This document shows, one piece after another, positions 13,539 through 14,851 of a DNA stretch of 14,851 nucleotides (position 1 is its first letter; every line of letters starts with the position of its first letter). The notes beneath the pieces are model-generated. The model saw nothing but the letters and a program-made list of their open reading frames with translations. It was not told the origin of the DNA and made no database searches. A program made the position numbers and the translations under genes. Source of the DNA: Glaciecola sp. UBA1851 (GTDB lineage Bacteria > Pseudomonadota > Gammaproteobacteria > Enterobacterales > Alteromonadaceae); the NCBI GenBank assembly GCA_002338515.1, contig DDIL01000177.1:3508-18358 (forward strand). The letters run 5' to 3'.

Positions 13539-14851
13539 ATGGCAGTAACTGACTGTTTCGATAAAAATATTTTAAATAAATATAATACGACAGGACCTAG
13601 ATACACATCTTATCCCACTGCTGTTGCGTTTAATTCTAGTTTTGATGAGCAAGCATTTTCAACGGCGGTTGCAAATATTTCGCTTTCAAAATCCGCTCCT
13701 ACTCTTTCTCTATACTTACATATTCCTTTTTGCCACTCACTTTGCTACTACTGCGGGTGCAATAAAATAGTGACGCGTAATCAAGACAAAGTAGAAAAAT
13801 ATTTAACCTACATCAAACAAGAAATTAGAATGCGTGCCCCCAAATTTGCAGGGTTCACGGTGAATAACATTCATTTTGGTGGCGGTACGCCAAGCTTTCT
13901 TAAAGCTAATCAATTACAAAGTTTATTAGATGAAATTGCTGAATATTATGACCTAGCTGATGAACGTGAACAAAGTATCGAAATAGATCCTAGAGAAATT
14001 GAACTCGACTATATTAATGAGCTAAAAAGCATCGGCTTTAATCGAATTAGTATTGGTGTTCAAGACGTTAACTTGAGCGTACAAGGCAAAATAAATCGCG
14101 TGCAAAGTACTAATTTTATTCAAAAGCTGATAGCACGAGCTCGTAGTCTCAAATTCAAATCCATTAATATCGACCTTATTTATGGACTACCATCACAAAC
14201 TCTAGAAACGTTAAAAGAGACCATGGCGCAAGTAGAGATTATGTCACCTGACCGTATATCTTTATTTAGCTATGCTCATATGCCAAACCTGTTCCCGGCT
14301 CAACGAAAAATTCAAGAAGAGTGGATGCCCGATAGCGACTTAAAATTTGATTTATTCCGCAATAGTATCCAGTCCCTAACAAATTTAGGCTATGATTTTA
14401 TAGGTATGGATCATTTTGCAAAAAAAGCAGACGAACTAAGTATTGCTGCAGAACAAAAAGGTTTATCCAGAAACTTTCAAGGATATACAACCGACCAAGC
14501 AGATGCATTATTAGGTTTTGGCGTGTCATCTATCAGTAACTTAGGAACCGCTTATTCTCAAAATGTGAAAAAATTAGGGGAGTATTATCGCGCGCTTGAT
14601 GGTACACAATCTTTGATTGAAAAAGGTGTCACACTTACTCAAAATGATGTGAAACACCGAGCTGCTATTAATGAGTTGATGTGTAATTTATACATCGACA
14701 AACAAAATTTTGAGCAACGCTATAACATCATTTTTGATAAGTATTTCAAAGATGCAATTGCACACCTTAAACCATTTATTGAAGATAACCTCGTTACCAA
14801 TACGGATAGTTTTATAAAAATCCACCCCAGAGGCAGACTGCTAATACGAAA
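13539..14851 (+). CDS. hemN: oxygen-independent coproporphyrinogen III dehydrogenase, 3' end missing
   Basis: The frame from ATG 13539 is open to the window edge (437 codons). It should lack only about 20 residues compared with typical HemN of about 455-460. HemN is a radical-SAM enzyme that decarboxylates coproporphyrinogen III to protoporphyrinogen IX without oxygen, in heme synthesis in the cytoplasm. GPRYTSYPT (19-27) is the HemN signature. LYLHIPFCHSLCYYCGC (58-74) holds Cys65, Cys69 and Cys72 for the 4Fe-4S cluster plus Cys74, the CxxxCxxCxC pattern that separates HemN from HemW-like proteins. GGGTPSF (114-120) is a SAM-binding element. The HemN-type C-terminal domain continues to HPRGRLLIR. 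AGGA lies eight bases before the ATG. The FNR box upstream predicts induction under low oxygen. Confidence 0.95.
   Translation, partial: MAVTDCFDKNILNKYNTTGPRYTSYPTAVAFNSSFDEQAFSTAVANISLSKSAPTLSLYLHIPFCHSLCYYCGCNKIVTRNQDKVEKYLTYIKQEIRMRAPKFAGFTVNNIHFGGGTPSFLKANQLQSLLDEIAEYYDLADEREQSIEIDPREIELDYINELKSIGFNRISIGVQDVNLSVQGKINRVQSTNFIQKLIARARSLKFKSINIDLIYGLPSQTLETLKETMAQVEIMSPDRISLFSYAHMPNLFPAQRKIQEEWMPDSDLKFDLFRNSIQSLTNLGYDFIGMDHFAKKADELSIAAEQKGLSRNFQGYTTDQADALLGFGVSSISNLGTAYSQNVKKLGEYYRALDGTQSLIEKGVTLTQNDVKHRAAINELMCNLYIDKQNFEQRYNIIFDKYFKDAIAHLKPFIEDNLVTNTDSFIKIHPRGRLLIR

Overview
The window is AT-rich, densely coded chromosomal DNA from a Gram-negative gammaproteobacterium. It is most likely a marine Alteromonadales-type organism (Colwellia, Thalassotalea or Shewanella relatives). 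The reasons are a TonB-dependent receptor, an FNR-type promoter in front of hemN, a DUF3718-type periplasmic protein, and several acyl-CoA catabolic genes. No rRNA, tRNA, CRISPR array, insertion sequence or phage gene was seen.

Layout. Positions 1-176 hold the N-terminus of a TonB-dependent receptor (minus strand, running off the window) behind a leader with a terminator-like hairpin. Positions 365-1838 hold a divergent pair: a MaoC-type hydratase (minus) and a LysR-type regulator (plus). A small exported DUF3718-like protein follows at 1977-2375. From 7354 down to 2446 on the minus strand lie a FadB-like bifunctional beta-oxidation enzyme, a large FadE5/DmdC-type acyl-CoA dehydrogenase, a terminator, and an epoxide-hydrolase-like alpha/beta hydrolase. 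At 7767-9450 (plus) a haloalkane dehalogenase (subfamily I) is coupled to a short-chain dehydrogenase. At 9531-10031 (minus) is a DEDDh exonuclease. The 375-base gap 10032-10406 is rich in inverted repeats and ends in a strong plus-strand terminator with no recognisable plus-strand gene, so it is a candidate small-RNA locus. From 13296 down to 10407 (minus) runs a three-gene operon: histidine phosphatase, ACAD10/11-like acyl-CoA dehydrogenase, and quinone-oxidoreductase-like MDR protein. The window closes with hemN (plus, incomplete at its 3' end) behind a well-placed FNR box.

Functional reading. Most genes belong to acyl-CoA catabolism: two acyl-CoA dehydrogenases, a hydratase/3-hydroxyacyl-CoA dehydrogenase, a MaoC hydratase, an SDR and an MDR reductase. 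Two Asp-nucleophile alpha/beta hydrolases (dehalogenase and epoxide-hydrolase type) could open C-halogen or epoxide bonds. No acyl-CoA ligase or thiolase is present, so any pathway must be completed elsewhere. A local programme for halogenated, epoxidised or hydroxylated aliphatic compounds is an inference, not something the sequence proves.

Most notable for follow-up are the hairpin-rich region with an orphan terminator (10071-10402), the attenuator-like leader of the TonB receptor gene (185-266), the dehalogenase-SDR pair, and the histidine phosphatase that carries Ser where the second catalytic His is expected and sits in an operon with an ACAD10/11-like enzyme.
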